Shown here piece after piece: positions 23,301-36,000 of a stretch of DNA of 64,000 nt (the stretch's first letter is position 1; every line of letters begins with the position of its first letter). Below the pieces are notes generated by a model that did no database searches, was not told where the DNA came from, and was given only the letters and a program-made list of their open reading frames with translations. This stretch comes from Amblyornis subalaris (Eukaryota > Chordata > Aves > Passeriformes > Ptilonorhynchidae). The DNA is taken from assembly GCA_018881555.1 (NCBI GenBank), contig JACAXG010000031.1, forward strand, positions 6,321,127 to 6,385,126, in the 5' to 3' direction. Made by a program: the position numbers and the translations under genes.

Positions 23301-26300
23301 GCTATATGATGAACTCCAGTCGTAATTTTGGCATGTTCANCCTCTTTTCACATTAAATGCTTATTTAGTAAATACCTGGAGGACTATTTGTAATTACTAT
23401 GACACGTTCAGTATGTCCATAGAGTGTTTTAAAAGGTATTTACTNTTATCTACTTGTTTTATCTTTCTTTTCATAGTTTCCAGAGTGATTTTTTTGTGCC
23501 TTTAAGACAAATTAAGTGATGAACCTGGACTGACAAGTAGCATTTAGACCTAAAGACCAAAATTCCTAAAAGGTCTTCGAGTTCTNTAGCTATGGGGTTT
23601 TTATGAATGAAGTAAGAAGCAGCACACAAGAGGTCTTCAGGTAAAACACTTTCCACAGTCTGTGNAGTAAGTGAAAATATGTCTTGAAAATTCTGCCATC
23701 ACTTGATATTTATTCTACTGCCCATTGTGCATTATCTTTTNGACTGTGTTTTCTATACCATACTATTACACAGTGATAAAGGGTTCAACAAAATGAAAAA
23801 TCAATAGAATGAAAAGTGGAAATAAAACTATCACTTGCCTGGTTTGTACAGATAAGGGAGTACATGAAATATGTTATCANTTTAATCCATGTTACTTTGG
23901 ACATTACCACACTTATAGTTTATTAACAGTAGGATTTCTGCTCTGTAGGTTTCGTACCAGCTAAGTTGCTTAGCAACCTTAGCTCCAAGATAATGATGTC
24001 TTGCTGCCTGTGATTAAAGAATGATTTTTCACTTATTCTGTTTATGATATATCCAACTTACATATTTTCTTGTTTGCAAACTCTTTTCCTTAATTTTCAT
24101 TCCAAATATAGCAAGGTATATATATGTTCCTTGAAGCATTTTTTCTTGAAAATTCACCACAGTCACCTACTTGAGTGAATGCAAGGAGCACAATAGTATT
24201 ATGAGAAAACCCACACTGTACAGTAAGGCAAAGAACATAAAATAGAGAAGCAGCCTATAGAGCTGCTCCTGATACTGCTGTATAAATCCTTAAAACCTTT
24301 TCAGCACAAGTGCATTGCTAATAACCGTGGATAATGCTCTAGTTCTGNGGTTTAATTCTCCTCTTAAATAAATAAATAGAAAGCTCTGGGACTTGCCCAT
24401 ATGTGATGCTATGCTTTGGAACTGGTCCAGAAAAGTGAAATACTGTACTGTAAATGGCAGCAAATGCCTCCTGCTAAAGCTGGGAGCTGGATCAATTACT
24501 TTAATAGTATTACAGAAGTCCACTGGACCTCAACACTAACAGTANTCCGAGCTGATGTCTGAAGGACGGCACACATTAAAATGGATATGGGATGACATTA
24601 ATATTTTTCAAAATATTCTGTTAATTCCTGAACAGCTTATCACCATGGTTACTGCGATAGGAAATTAAACAAACAGGAAAAATTTTAAATTAATCCATTC
24701 TGAATAAGATTCCAATGGAATCTAGAGTCTCATTTAAGCATTGGGAACCACAATAGAGAGTGACAGCTCTTTAGCTAATGATATAACCCGTGCCTGCTGG
24801 AAGAGGAGGAGTTCTGTCCTGGGATTTGGTGTCTCTATCATAAATTACTGTCCATATTGTAGGAAGTGGTGGGTTTGCAGTGGAGGCCTAGATAGGAGCT
24901 ACTGATGTAAACTGTCTGCTTCCAGCAGACTGGAATTAAATCGATAACACTTCACTTTGTAGAGGTTTCTAACTGAAGTACTGATATTGGTGTGGATGCA
25001 ATGGGAATATCTGTATGTGACAGCACCAGAAGTTACAGCAAAGTATTATGAGACTGGGATCTGTCTTGAACTCCCAGGACATGGTACCCAGTGGTAACAT
25101 TGAGGAGTATGCTGTTTAAATCCAAATGAGAAAGGAGCACAGCACAGACGCTTCCTCAGGACGAGACCCTCCGTCCNAAACTCAGGATGCAGCAAGTTGC
25201 CACACATCATGTGTGCCAATCCTTTCCTTTTTCCCTAACAGGAAAACATACTTTTCAAACAAAAATAAAAAGGAAAAATAGACAACACATAATGAGCTTA
25301 CCAAAATCTTATGGCACCACTGGGGTCAAAAGCAAAGTACTAGCTGTCAGAATTGGTAAGTATGTTGTCTTTGTGCTTAAGTTAGTTAATTTAATTCTAA
25401 ATTCAGGTGTCTTCATCTAAGAGATGTGCACAACTCCTGTAGTATGGCATCTACCTGCTGTTTTGAAGGGTTTTCAACATATCAAGTTATTTGCAGTTTC
25501 TAGCTGTTTATTTGAACAATTATCATTACTTNAAAATACAGAAATTCTGCTCTAACTGAGTATTTGGAGTAAGTTTTTAGTTACTGACCTGGACTGGCTT
25601 CCACTGCAGTGCTGGGTGTTTGAAGGTGTTACAGAAGCAGGAGGGGAAGGTATCTGTGATACACAATGATGGTAATGTCTGTAGTGAACTTATTGTTTCT
25701 TTAGACCAGTGATGGAAAAATCTGAGCTTTTGTGCAGTGAAGTCCTGCTGGATCAGTCTAGNGTTTCTTGAATATTTTTGTAAAGAATACTTTAAAGAAC
25801 AGAAGTGTTCAATAGAAGTAGAAGTTGTCCTGTGCAGGATATAGCTCCTCTACATGAAGCATTTGTTTCAAATGTTTACCTGCCAGGTGGATATAAAATC
25901 TGAGGTTGTGTTTGGTGCTTAGTTTAAAGTGGAAACTCTGTCTGTTCATCCTATTGTTGCCATAGGTGCCATGGGATCTGAAAAAAATGACAAAACTGTT
26001 CTTTCCGAGGAAATTCATACAACCAAAATGCAAAATCTTGGCAAGAGAAATACCAAGACATAACAGGAATACAGTAATGTCAACTAAAATACCCTCTTGA
26101 GTGACAGGTTTAGGTCACATTTACTTTACTTCACTCCACCAAACAAGCATGTTTATACAAGTAAATATTTGGCATCGGGAGATCCCCCTTGACTTGAAAT
26201 CAGGCATCAATTAAAGCACTTTAGCTTATGCTGAACTAAATATTAGTCTTTACTAAACAGTACAGTGAGAAACACATTCACAGGTATACATGCTTGANGA

Positions 26301-27700
26301 TCTCATCCACTGATAATTATGAATGAAATTAATAGAATCTGGAGCACCTGNTTTCGTAGTGAGATTCCCCCGTGGGAAGCTCACAGGGGTGATGCTGGCT
26401 GGCTCTGGAGCTGAGGTTCATTAAATGATAGTGAGTTGTACTGGGAAGTGAATCTGGTATGAGTCATCGGAAAACAGCAACTGGGAATAACACAGTATTT
26501 TTAAGGGAAGACCTTTAACCCATGTACCTGTGATGCATATGTAGGCACAAAGGAGTGTCACTCAGACTAAAATTCTTCTAAATTATATCTGGTATTCAAG
26601 AGACTTAGGCAAATCAGAAAGCCTTCATTGTAATAGGTTGAAGTATTTTCTATTTTTGAACTATTGCTAATGTTTTTCCACAGGAAAATGTTTTGACCTT
26701 GGAAGCATTTAAAGATGAAGCTATAACTTCATCAGTTAAATATAGTTTTTTGTGGTAGTGTAAGAACATCTGAAGTAAAATAGTCAAAACATCTCTCACA
26801 TCACACGCTTACTCAAAATTCAGGTTTAAAACCTTCATGGGGATTCATATTTAATATTTAGTTAAACATTGCCAATTATCTTTGGAACCTCAGAATAAAA
26901 CAGAACTCTAGTAATTGTCACAAAAAGTGACGTGGAACAGCCTATTCCAATATGAATGAAGCTCTGAACATAAGTAATCCTTTTAGAGAATAAAAAGGAG
27001 GTACATTAAAGGTTCAGTGGCACTCATTAATATTAGTTATTCCCAACACTGATCAGGAAATGTGATCCTCTTAAAACGATCTCAAAGAGGATGCTGTCAT
27101 TTGGATAATTACACATGACCCCAATTTATGCCAAGATATATGTAAAAGTAAACTACTTCTTACTGCTATTCAATATTTATAAGCTTTCCAGCTGAGCAGT
27201 GCTAATTAAAGCTTTATACACTTAAAAAGAAAATTTAAAATAGTGCTTTTAGTTTGGTTTTATAAAATCCCCTTTTTTTTTTTCTTCACCAAGATGTCAT
27301 ACAGCAGCACAGCTGCAGTGGCATTGTGTGCAGAAGCCCACCNGGACTGAAGAGTAAATCAGGAGCTACTCTTTCCATTGCATTCAGATTTCCAATGGCT
27401 GTTGTTTTGTTGGCATTGATAGACTCTAATTCAGAACNGAGGGGTTCAAATTGAATTTGAATGTTTCCTAGGGCCTTTAAGAGTAGTTACAGAGAGTGTA
27501 GAACACTGGCCTGAACACCAGTAGCTATTATTCCACCGTCTGCAAGCTAACTGCAATACATGTTTTTGGCAAGAGAGATCTTTCAAGTTCTGTTTCTCCT
27601 CCCACACTNCCAGAGTAGTAGTTTCAACTTAATGTGATTATTACTTGGTAACATTAACATGAAGTTAGGGTTAATAACATGAAAGGAACAAAAAAGATGA

Positions 27701-27720
27701 CCTGCAAGTTAACTTGCAGG
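27701..27720. repeat. Perfect 20-bp palindrome
   Basis: CCTGCAAGTTAACTTGCAGG reads the same on both strands, with no spacer and a TTAA centre. It lies in intergenic DNA, is not AT-dominated and has no repeat family attached. Confidence 0.92.
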
Positions 27721-28242
27721 AAAAACAAAAGTCTAGTTCAGGCTTACTTAAAGCCTCTGGTGAGAGAGAGGACTTCTAAAGCCCTTTGCATTTATTAAAG
27801 ACAGAGCTGGATTTACACCCAAAGCTGCAGAAACCTAAAGGAAGCCACCAGAGGACCAGTAAAGTACTGACAGGTCACTGATAACCCAGATCAGTTTCTT
27901 CTTCTGGATCAACCCTTTTGCCAGTGCAAGGGGAGGATGACATGAGGTAAGAATAAGGAAGTGATGTAGAAATTATTATTTCTGTTGGTGCCAATGCATT
28001 TCCAACTTAAGCTTTATGTNAAACTATAAGATAGTTGTTGTCTTTGGTGCAAAGGAAATTCTGCTTGAAGATTNAGTGGAAGAGAAAGAAACAACATTTT
28101 CCTCCATTCTACCTAAAGTACCAGTAATTCCTCTGGTTGGAAGAGTATTATTCTGAAGCCTGGTTTCTGGGTACAAAGTATGTGCTTTTGGAGACCTCGT
28201 TTCTGCCAGACCCATAGAGTTTTCCTCTGAGGAAAAGAGAAT

Positions 28243-28271
28243 NTACATGTGTGCGTGTGCATGCGTGTGTG
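28243..28271. repeat. Imperfect (TG/CG)n tract
   Basis: Alternating purine-pyrimidine sequence (GTGTGCGTGTGCATGCGTGT), a decayed dinucleotide repeat that could adopt Z-DNA. Confidence 0.7.
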
Positions 28272-29511
28272 CTACACAACTGCTCTGCACCTTGGTAGTC
28301 AGTTGGGCTGTTCCGGGGAATAGATGGGGAAATACTNTCATAGAAAGGAAAAATATACTCCCTGAAATTGGTTGTTTCAAATGTTTGTCACTAGCTAAAA
28401 TAAAATAGCTCACTGTTGTTATTCTAAGTAGAGTGCTGCAACCATGAGTGCTCTCTCTGTAGTAGTCCTGTGCTTCAGGCAGCAGTTCTTTATAAAAAAG
28501 GTGCCTTAGGTACTAAAATCTTNCAATGCACGTGTCTTATATTCTTATTGAGCATGCTGGATGCTTATTTTTCTGTAATAAAGATGACTGAGGGAATGCC
28601 ATCACGAGTTATTTCTTGGATACTTTAGTAGACTTTTGTGCAGTGAATGGCTGCTAGAAAAGTACGAATTGCTGCTCCCTCACAAAGAACACACTTCCTT
28701 CTCAATCTGTCTTCCCTCTATCTCAAATTCTAAATGAGGATTTCACCTATTTTTGTGTGTGTTTTTAAGGATTACAAGTTAATATTATCTTGCATATTTC
28801 TTCCTTTGGTTTTGTTATGTTAAAACCTACAACTACTTTAAGGAGAGGGTTATATGAAAGATTGGTACCTATAAAATCTATTAAGTCTAAGTGTGTTTTA
28901 TTCAGGTATTGCTGTGCTTGTTTTTACCGAAGNGGCATTCTAAATGAATGTCATTTTCAAAAGCTTTATTTCAATGCATAACTTTTTTTACATATATAAT
29001 ATCTTACTTTTATATAGTTATTTAACTTGTNATAGTCAGACATTGATTTGATACAAATCAGAGCATTGATCATTTGGGTAATCACATTAATATAACCGCA
29101 TAAAGTAACAATATTCCTGCAACAATATTGTAAAATTATGTATCTAATTATCACATTTACTGTGAAGTTTATGCTGAGTTTGACATTTGCCAGTGGTCAC
29201 ACAGTTCAGACCACAGATCGTGTGGCCCCAGGCACTGACCAGTGTTCACCAGATTGTGTATATTTGAAAATAGCAGTAAGTGCTGTCAAGGGTGGTCTGG
29301 AAGTCTTCCCTTTTAAAATTTTTTTTCTTTTTTATTTTGATCTTCCCCTCCCCTTTTTCCGTTTCCTGTCTTCTGTAGTTATTTGTTTCTTCCTGCTTTG
29401 CTTAGGGAGAACACTTCAGCCTGTCCTGAAGAGGAGACTCAAAGGAAGAGTGACCAAATGGGAATGTTTCTGAAAGATTGCAAAAGGGGGTAAGTACACA
29501 GGATACTTTCT

Positions 29512-29845
29512 AGCCTCCATCTGCTGAGCCGCTCAGAGACTTCTTGATCTAGATAAAGTGCTTGAGNATTTAATAATGCTCAGTAATTTTCTGTGCAGTT
29601 GTCCAGTGTCCCCTAGTGCTCCTGCAAGTTTTTGGCGCTCACCGTACCTTTTGGCATGCAGTTCCTTAAACCTCCTCTCTGCTACATGAAGAAAACTTTC
29701 CTTTGTTTCCAGTGTAGCTCCTAACAGCTTAATTTGATCCCCCACAGGTTTTGTTTTGGAAGAGGCAATGAATACTTGGTCTCTATCCAACCTCTCTATA
29801 CAACTCATGATTTTGCAGATCTTTGTCATACCCCTTTTTAGTCAT
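29512..29845 (-). mobile_element. Old CR1-like LINE remnant, antisense
   Basis: Read on the minus strand, this segment has KICKIMSCIERLDRDQVF followed by a variant of the SSNTRxxGxQ(M/I)KL block found near the C-terminus of older amniote CR1 elements. It continues into 3' sequence containing AAGTCTCTGAGCGGCTCAGC. The open frame at 29533-29829 is the surviving part of that reverse-transcriptase ORF. It is much more diverged than the other CR1 copies here and belongs to a different, older subfamily. Assignment is from remembered family features. Confidence 0.6.
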
Positions 29846-30491
29846 CCCTTTTTCAGATTAGAGAAAAATATGTATTGCACAAGTTTAAGAAAAAACAAAA
29901 CCATGTAAGACTTTCAGAAAACACTACTGCTTATAAAAGACATCATCCATTGTGTAGAACCACATGCAGCATTCTGCATTTCTCCATGATTAATAGATGG
30001 TTGAGCTGTCCAATTTCATGTTTGTTATGCCTTTATCATCACTAGCAATGGATTTGCTTGCAAGGCAGCAACCCTTGCCATGATGGGGTTTGCTGTGGTC
30101 TGCCAGGTTTTTCTGCAGGCAAAGAGAACCACCCAAATGAGTGACAGCACCCATCATAGCTGAGATGTTTTCTTTTTCCCTTTCTAATATCTTACCAAAA
30201 CAGCTTTAGCAGTAAATAGTAAACAGAAACACTTCACAATATCTTCTGAAAAAGGACAGTCAATCACAATGAAAGTAATGTAACTCCATCTCCAATCAGA
30301 CAACATCAATAATAATGAAAAGACTTCTAATGTCAATGCACTACTTGGAAAAATCCAGCAGTCAAATTAAATAAGAAATGATTATTATTTTTGGGTACTT
30401 GAGTATAGGTTAGATTACATTAAGGGAAAAATACCATCACTCCAGCTTTTGTCTTTTGCAGTAGGGAAAATTTGCTTTCTTTGCTTTATGT
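29846..30491. other. Intergenic DNA, nothing recognised
   Basis: AT-rich spacer between two CR1-derived elements. I see no gene or clear repeat. Confidence 0.55.
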
Positions 30492-30570
30492 TATCACAGA
30501 ATCACAGAGTGGATGAGGTTGACTGGGATCTCTAGATATCACCTGGTCCAGTGTCCCTGCTCAGGCACAA
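30492..30570 (-). mobile_element. CR1 LINE 3' tail, antisense part of an inverted insertion
   Basis: The plus strand starts ATCACAGAATCACAGAGTGG and continues through CCTGGTCCAGTGTCCCTGCT, the reverse complement of a CR1 3' end of the subfamily ending in (A/G)TTCTGTGAT. It directly abuts a CR1 piece in the opposite orientation at 30572-30641. Confidence 0.85.
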
Positions 30571-30571
30571 C

Positions 30572-30641
30572 CTCCAGAGGGGTTGTGGAGGCTTCATCCT
30601 TGGAGATTTAAAACCTGGTGGGATGGGGTCCTGGGCAACAT
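30572..30641 (+). mobile_element. CR1 LINE internal fragment, sense part of an inverted insertion
   Basis: CCAGAGGGGTTGTGGAGGCT, then ATCCTTGGAGATTTAAAACC and GGTCCTGGGCAAC correspond to the CR1 region just upstream of the 3' tail. The tail expected to follow is not here but lies inverted at 30492-30570. Read on the minus strand, the order is inverted upstream part then sense tail. That is the arrangement made by twin priming during LINE insertion. Confidence 0.8.
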
Positions 30642-32011
30642 GTTGTGGTGATCACCTGCACATAAATAAGCATTTTCTTATATTTAGCTGGTGTTTCCTG
30701 TATTTTAATATGCTTCTTGTCCTGTCTAGATAGCACTGAGAAGAGAGTAGCAGTTTTCTTTACTGAAGGTCAGACCGAAGTGAAGAAGGCATGGATTACT
30801 TTTCTCTTTTCTGTGTCCTCTGTCATCAGTTCCCTGTCCCATTCAGGAGTAGCCCCACATTTTCCCTAGACTTCCTCTTGCTGCTGCTCTACTTGTAGAA
30901 ACCCATCTTTTTTTTACCTCACATTTTTCAATAATTCAACTGCTGATGGGTTTCAGTTTAAATGTAACAGATGAGTTTAGATAGATTTAGCTAATTCCAA
31001 AATTTCTCGCAAATTAGTCTGGCTGAGTTTTAAAGATGCTACTTGTTACATGAAGAACCAGGAGTTTAAGAAAAGGAAAATTGCAGTTTCCAAACCAACA
31101 CAATTGTTGCTGTGAACCTCAGTTTCCCAAAATGTAGGAAATTTTATTTTCAAATTAATTCTGGTTAGCAAAGAAAATCCAGCTCTTCTGGCCCTGGTAT
31201 AATTTACAGTGTACTTAGGAATGGAATGGCCCTTGTGAAAATTGAAGTAACTTGTTATTTTGTTCTAACTGTCCACCTCTGGTTTTTGCCCTTCTCTGTA
31301 CTTTGCCCTTGAAAGAATGTTTTCCTGAGGAAACAAAATGTCTTCGTTACTCAGCTGAGCTGGAGCTTATGTAAAACAGGTAGCTTAATAGAATTAGCTT
31401 GTAATTAATATATACTTTGCTAATTATAATATTTAATTGATTTCTGAGTACATGATAAAAAATATTTGGTCTAGATGGTGCAGTGTTCTAAAAGCACTAG
31501 GTCAGAAAATTTCTCTGCCTCACAAATCCCTCGGACATCTACTACAGCACTGAAAGTCATTATTGACCACGATATAGATCTAAAGTCTGTGTATTTCACA
31601 GTTAAAATACACCAAACATTCAAGAGTTTAAGAAATCTCCATGTTTTTTCCCCTGGGACTATTTCTTCATTTTGATGTGCTGGCTGCATGCTTCCCCACT
31701 GAGTCACTTTCTTGGATCATCAAACAATCTATAATCTGCATTTTACAGAACGGTTTTCAAAAAACAATAATCTACTCCCAAATGCAAATCAAGTGAACAA
31801 TGATGAATTGGGCCCACATTCAATTAAAAGTTTAGGCAAATGCTCAAACGTTTTACCACATGGAAGCACTTCTGAGCATGAATTGAAAATTAACCCTGCA
31901 TGGGATTAAAATGCTGAACTGGGAAGACAGGTCTTGTGAGCACCCAGAAATCAAATGTGACACTTGTACGTACTGACTGATTCACTGTCCTCTTTTATGG
32001 CAATATTAAGG
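30642..32011. other. Intergenic DNA, nothing recognised
   Basis: AT-rich spacer. Short open frames around 31471-31909 on both strands have no known motif. Confidence 0.55.
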
Positions 32012-33036
32012 AAGATTAGATTGGGGATATATTGGGCTTGCATGGCCTGGTTTTGGTAGCGGGGGGCAGGGGCTACAGGGGCGGCTTCTGTGAGAAGTTT
32101 CCAGGAGCTTCCTCCATGTCCAGCAGAACCAATCCCTGGTGGCTCCAAAGACGGATGTGCTGCTGGCCAAAGCTGGGCCAATAAGAAATGGTGGTAGCAC
32201 CTCTGTGATAGCATATTTAGGAAAAAAAGAAAGGAAAAAAAAATATTGCCCAGTTGTAATTGCCGGAGAAGAGTGGGGTGAGAACATGTGAGAAGAACAA
32301 CTATGCAGGGCAGTGGAGAAGGAAAGGCAGGAGGTGCTCCAGGCACCAGAGCTGGGATTCCTCTGCGGCCCATGGTGAGGCAGGTCTGCCCGTGCAGCCC
32401 ATGGAGATCCACGGGGATGCAGAGATCAACCTGCAGTCTATGGAGCAGACCCGTGCAGGAGCAGGTGGATGCCTGAGAGGAGGCTGTGACCTCGTGGGAG
32501 GCCCATGGAGGGAGGAGCCCATACTGGAGCAGCCTGTCCTTGAAGGACTGCACCCTGTGGGATGGACTCACACTGCAGCAGTTCGCACAAAGCTGCTGCT
32601 CTTGAGATGAACTCACGTTGGAGAAGTTCATGGAGAACTGTCTCCCATGGGAGGGACCCCATGGTGCAGTGGGAGAACAACTCCTCTCCCTGAGCAGCGA
32701 GAGAAACAATGGGTGATGAACTGACAAAAACCCCCATTCCCTATCTCCTTGTGCCACTGGGTTAGGAGGTAGAGCTGGAAGGAGGGAGGGCTGGGGGGAG
32801 GGGAAGGTGTTTTTAAGGGTTTATTTTACTTTTCATCATCCTACACTGATTTAATTAGCAATAAATTCAGTGCATATCTCTAATTTGAGCTTGTTTTGCC
32901 CATGACGGTATTTGATGAGTGATCTCTCCTGGTCCTTAACCCCATCAACCCTTTGTTATATTTTCTCTCCCCTGTCCAGCTGCAGAGAGCAGCTTTGGGG
33001 GGGTCCCTGATGTCCAGCCAGCATCAATCCACCACA
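32012..33036 (+). mobile_element. Endogenous retrovirus LTR, probably solo
   Basis: About 1 kb that I recognise as an abundant avian ERV LTR. Landmarks in order are: CCTGGTTTTGGTAGC near the start (about 32045); a CCAAT-like box (about 32178); a CATATTTAG TATA-like site (32212-32220); a GC-rich middle (about 32360-32680) of decayed short repeats with recurring CCCATGGAG and GGAGCAG motifs; AATAAA at 32860-32865; TGTTTTGCCCATGACGGTA (about 32895); TTATATTTTCTCTCCCCTGT (about 32956); and an end of CACCACA. No primer-binding site or internal retroviral sequence flanks it, so it is most likely a solo LTR. The left edge is uncertain by about 20 bp and I saw no target-site duplication. The 268-codon minus-strand frame across it is a shadow. 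ERVL or ERVK class is not settled. Confidence 0.82.
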
Positions 33037-36000
33037 GGGGAACGCAGTTCTCCACCCTTTATCTGCAGGCAGAGGTATTCCCGTCTATATGTAGGATTTA
33101 CTTGCACCTTGTAGGTTTTTGATACATGCATGAAAAACGTTTTATACTGTATGTGTGAAATGAGAGACGGAAATGACCTTTTTCTCTTATTTCCAGGTGA
33201 CAACCCTCATTTTGATGTCATGAAACTGTCCATTCATACTACATAAGGGACATCTGGAGTGGACATGGTGTAACAAGTAAAAGTAGAAGAAAGTGAAACT
33301 GTTTGTTAAAGATGGTGCTTTAAATTTTTGAGACATATCTGCTTTAGAAAGGCTTTGTAATTCCATTGTCTCACACTGCCAGCAAGCTTTACACAGGGAA
33401 AGCAGCATGTGGGGAAAGCAGGTACTTACAGCCAAGGCTGCCAACTTGCAGTAAGGTTATGTCTTCCATTCTTAATCTTTGAAATTCATTCTGTGTGTCC
33501 TGGATACGAGAAGAAAAGAAATGATGCACCATTTCTTTCAAAGTAATCTTTATTTTTGAGGTATACGCACACATTTATGTGTATTTCTAGATATCGTACA
33601 TCATTCACATTAGCAATAACTGACGTAAAATGTCACTCAGTTCTCTACTTTTATTCTTAATATATAGGGCTTAAACAGTCTTGTTATGCTGCTGAGCTGT
33701 ATTTGCAACATTTGTTAAGACTGACATCCCATACATAAAACATCTAAGAATTCAGCTTATCTGCTTTTGAGATAGCATGAATATGTTCCCATATTGTATA
33801 AGTTAAAGAAATCTGGGCTCCTTAGGCTGAAGAAAAACAGATTATTGGTAGCTGCAAATAGCATGATCATTAAGAAAATATTCTCTGTGTGCCTCGACTT
33901 TTAATAAACAGGATTAATGGCCCATTCTGTTTAGCAGAAGACAAATAAGTATTTAAAGATTCTGCTTTATTAACACTAGGACTTTAGTAATAAAAGATAT
34001 CAGAACTCCACTGTTATCAATGAAATCTCATATTTAATGATGTTTAATATTTGTCAGATTTTGCAGAAAACAAAAAGTAAAAGAAGACATGATTGTGTCA
34101 TGAACATTTACATCTTCCACTTGTTACTATTCATAATTTTTCACTTTTGATTCTCTATTTTATTTTATTTTTTTCTTCAATTGTTCTTGTTCAACAGGAA
34201 CAAGACTGCTGCTCCTTTCCCAGACTCATGCATTTGCTTACATGTGCACCATAAGAATTTCACCCAAGTCAACATGTTTCTAGAATTTACAAACCTGGAA
34301 CCAAAACATGTGTCTCAATAAGTAAGTAAATCTGATAGACTCTTTCCAAGTATAATGTCTGACAGAATAACTGAGATCTAGTCTATTGTCATGGACTTAC
34401 ACCAGTCTTACAAGTGTGACAGGCATAGAGAGAAAGCTGTTTTTCTTAGGGATGATTGTTCCGTCTAATGTGAGTGTTGCTCACATTTTGGTGACATCAT
34501 TCCTGACTGAGGTACATAAAAGTTCACAGAAATTCTCAAGAAACTATTGTTTCATTTAGTGTAAGTGCCATGGGCATCACGATCACTTAAACATTTTTTC
34601 TGAGTGTTTGCCTGATTGTGTTTCACATTAGCCTGACCTAATTTACCCACATCTGAAAGGCCTTGACAGGTTTCATTCCCTGTAAGCCAGCATAGCCTCC
34701 ACAGACAGCCTGGAGATATAAACAGATCCAGTAAAAGTAGCTATAGCCTTCTTTTATTATTGCTGGAATTTGACCTGTAAGAAGAACCCTTGCTTCCGTT
34801 TTTATCCTGCTGAAGCTGTTTCTTAAGCCAAGGCACCCAAATTCTGATTTCCCCTAAGCAAACAAACTAACCCGAACAAAACACATACACAATTTCCCAC
34901 CCCTCTACACCCACCAAAATACTGTCCATGGCTACTGATATAAATCTTGTTAATGGCCCTCACTGCTACTTCCTCTTTGGAGCTATCCTTGATCTACTTT
35001 TTCTTCCTGAAGAAAACTCTTATAATCATCTTTTCTGTAAAGGGAGAATCTTGTAAGTCTTTGAAGGAATAAAATTTCAGCATCCCCATTAATATTTCAT
35101 CAGAACTTAGAGCACGATATCTGGTGTTCAGGTAGTTCCCATTTTAGTTTTCTCTTTCAGGGTGTTACTTTTTCAATTGGAACTTGACATCACTTCTGAA
35201 AGGGCATTTGTGACCACAGATGGTATTCAACCATCATTAAAGGCAATGGGCACTTTTGTCTGCAGCAGCTGCCCTTTGGGACTAAAAACCTTTTCAGGCT
35301 TCTCTCTAATCCTGCTCAGAGGCAGGAATATACCAGGAGAATCCAACAAGACTGACATCAAACCAGTTTTGACACTTTTATGCAGTTCACTTATATTAAA
35401 CTAGCATACAAGAAAAGGTCAAATGTAAACGTTTTAAACCTGTAGCTGTCACTGCTGAATCACTGCAGTATTTCATTTGGATAGCACAATGTGAAACTGC
35501 ATACAGAGGGTGATGGCCAATTAAGGTTCGAGAGGAAGGCAGAGGCAGATCTTGTATGAGGCTGGATAATACACACGAAAAAGTCTGCTGGCAGAGTTGT
35601 ATCAGTAAATGAATGTTTTGGTGAGAATTGGTTCATCAAGCAAAGTCAGCTGTGCTAACAAAAGCCCTTTAATATCAACCTTGTTGTGTCTATGCAGGAA
35701 GGCCAGTGGAGAACTAATAAAAATAAAATTCACTATTGTTGCTAACTTAGAACCTTTTTTGGAGTGGGTTTAAATAGATTTTTCTCTAAATAGCTACTGC
35801 TAGGATTTCTATTTTCTGGTTTTTCATTTCCTTCTATTCATGATTTGCCTTGTGATGACCTCTGTAATCTAGGTTTTAAATCATCTCTATCAAACTATCT
35901 CATCTTGGTATTATAATATTAATATGCTTTGTTTTTTTCAGCTTGGCAGTCTTGTTCAAAAATGCACATCATTTATATTCAGGTAAAACTTCATTTGCAT

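Larger units (their letters stand above)
9763..29511. other. Long intergenic stretch without a recognised gene
   Basis: About 20 kb, mostly AT-rich, with many Ns. I read both strands for exons, in particular for Sel1 repeats on the minus strand as expected from synteny, and found none. The longest minus-strand frame (22761-23270, 169 codons) has no motif I know and is within chance for a window this size. The stretch contains a TA microsatellite (16752-16771) and palindromes at 13937-13958, 17094-17119 and 27701-27720. Confidence 0.5.

Noticed and set aside
31951..32757. 268-codon open frame on the minus strand, one of the longest in the window
   Set aside because: It lies entirely across the GC-rich LTR in antisense and has no known domain; it is a composition shadow of the repeat.
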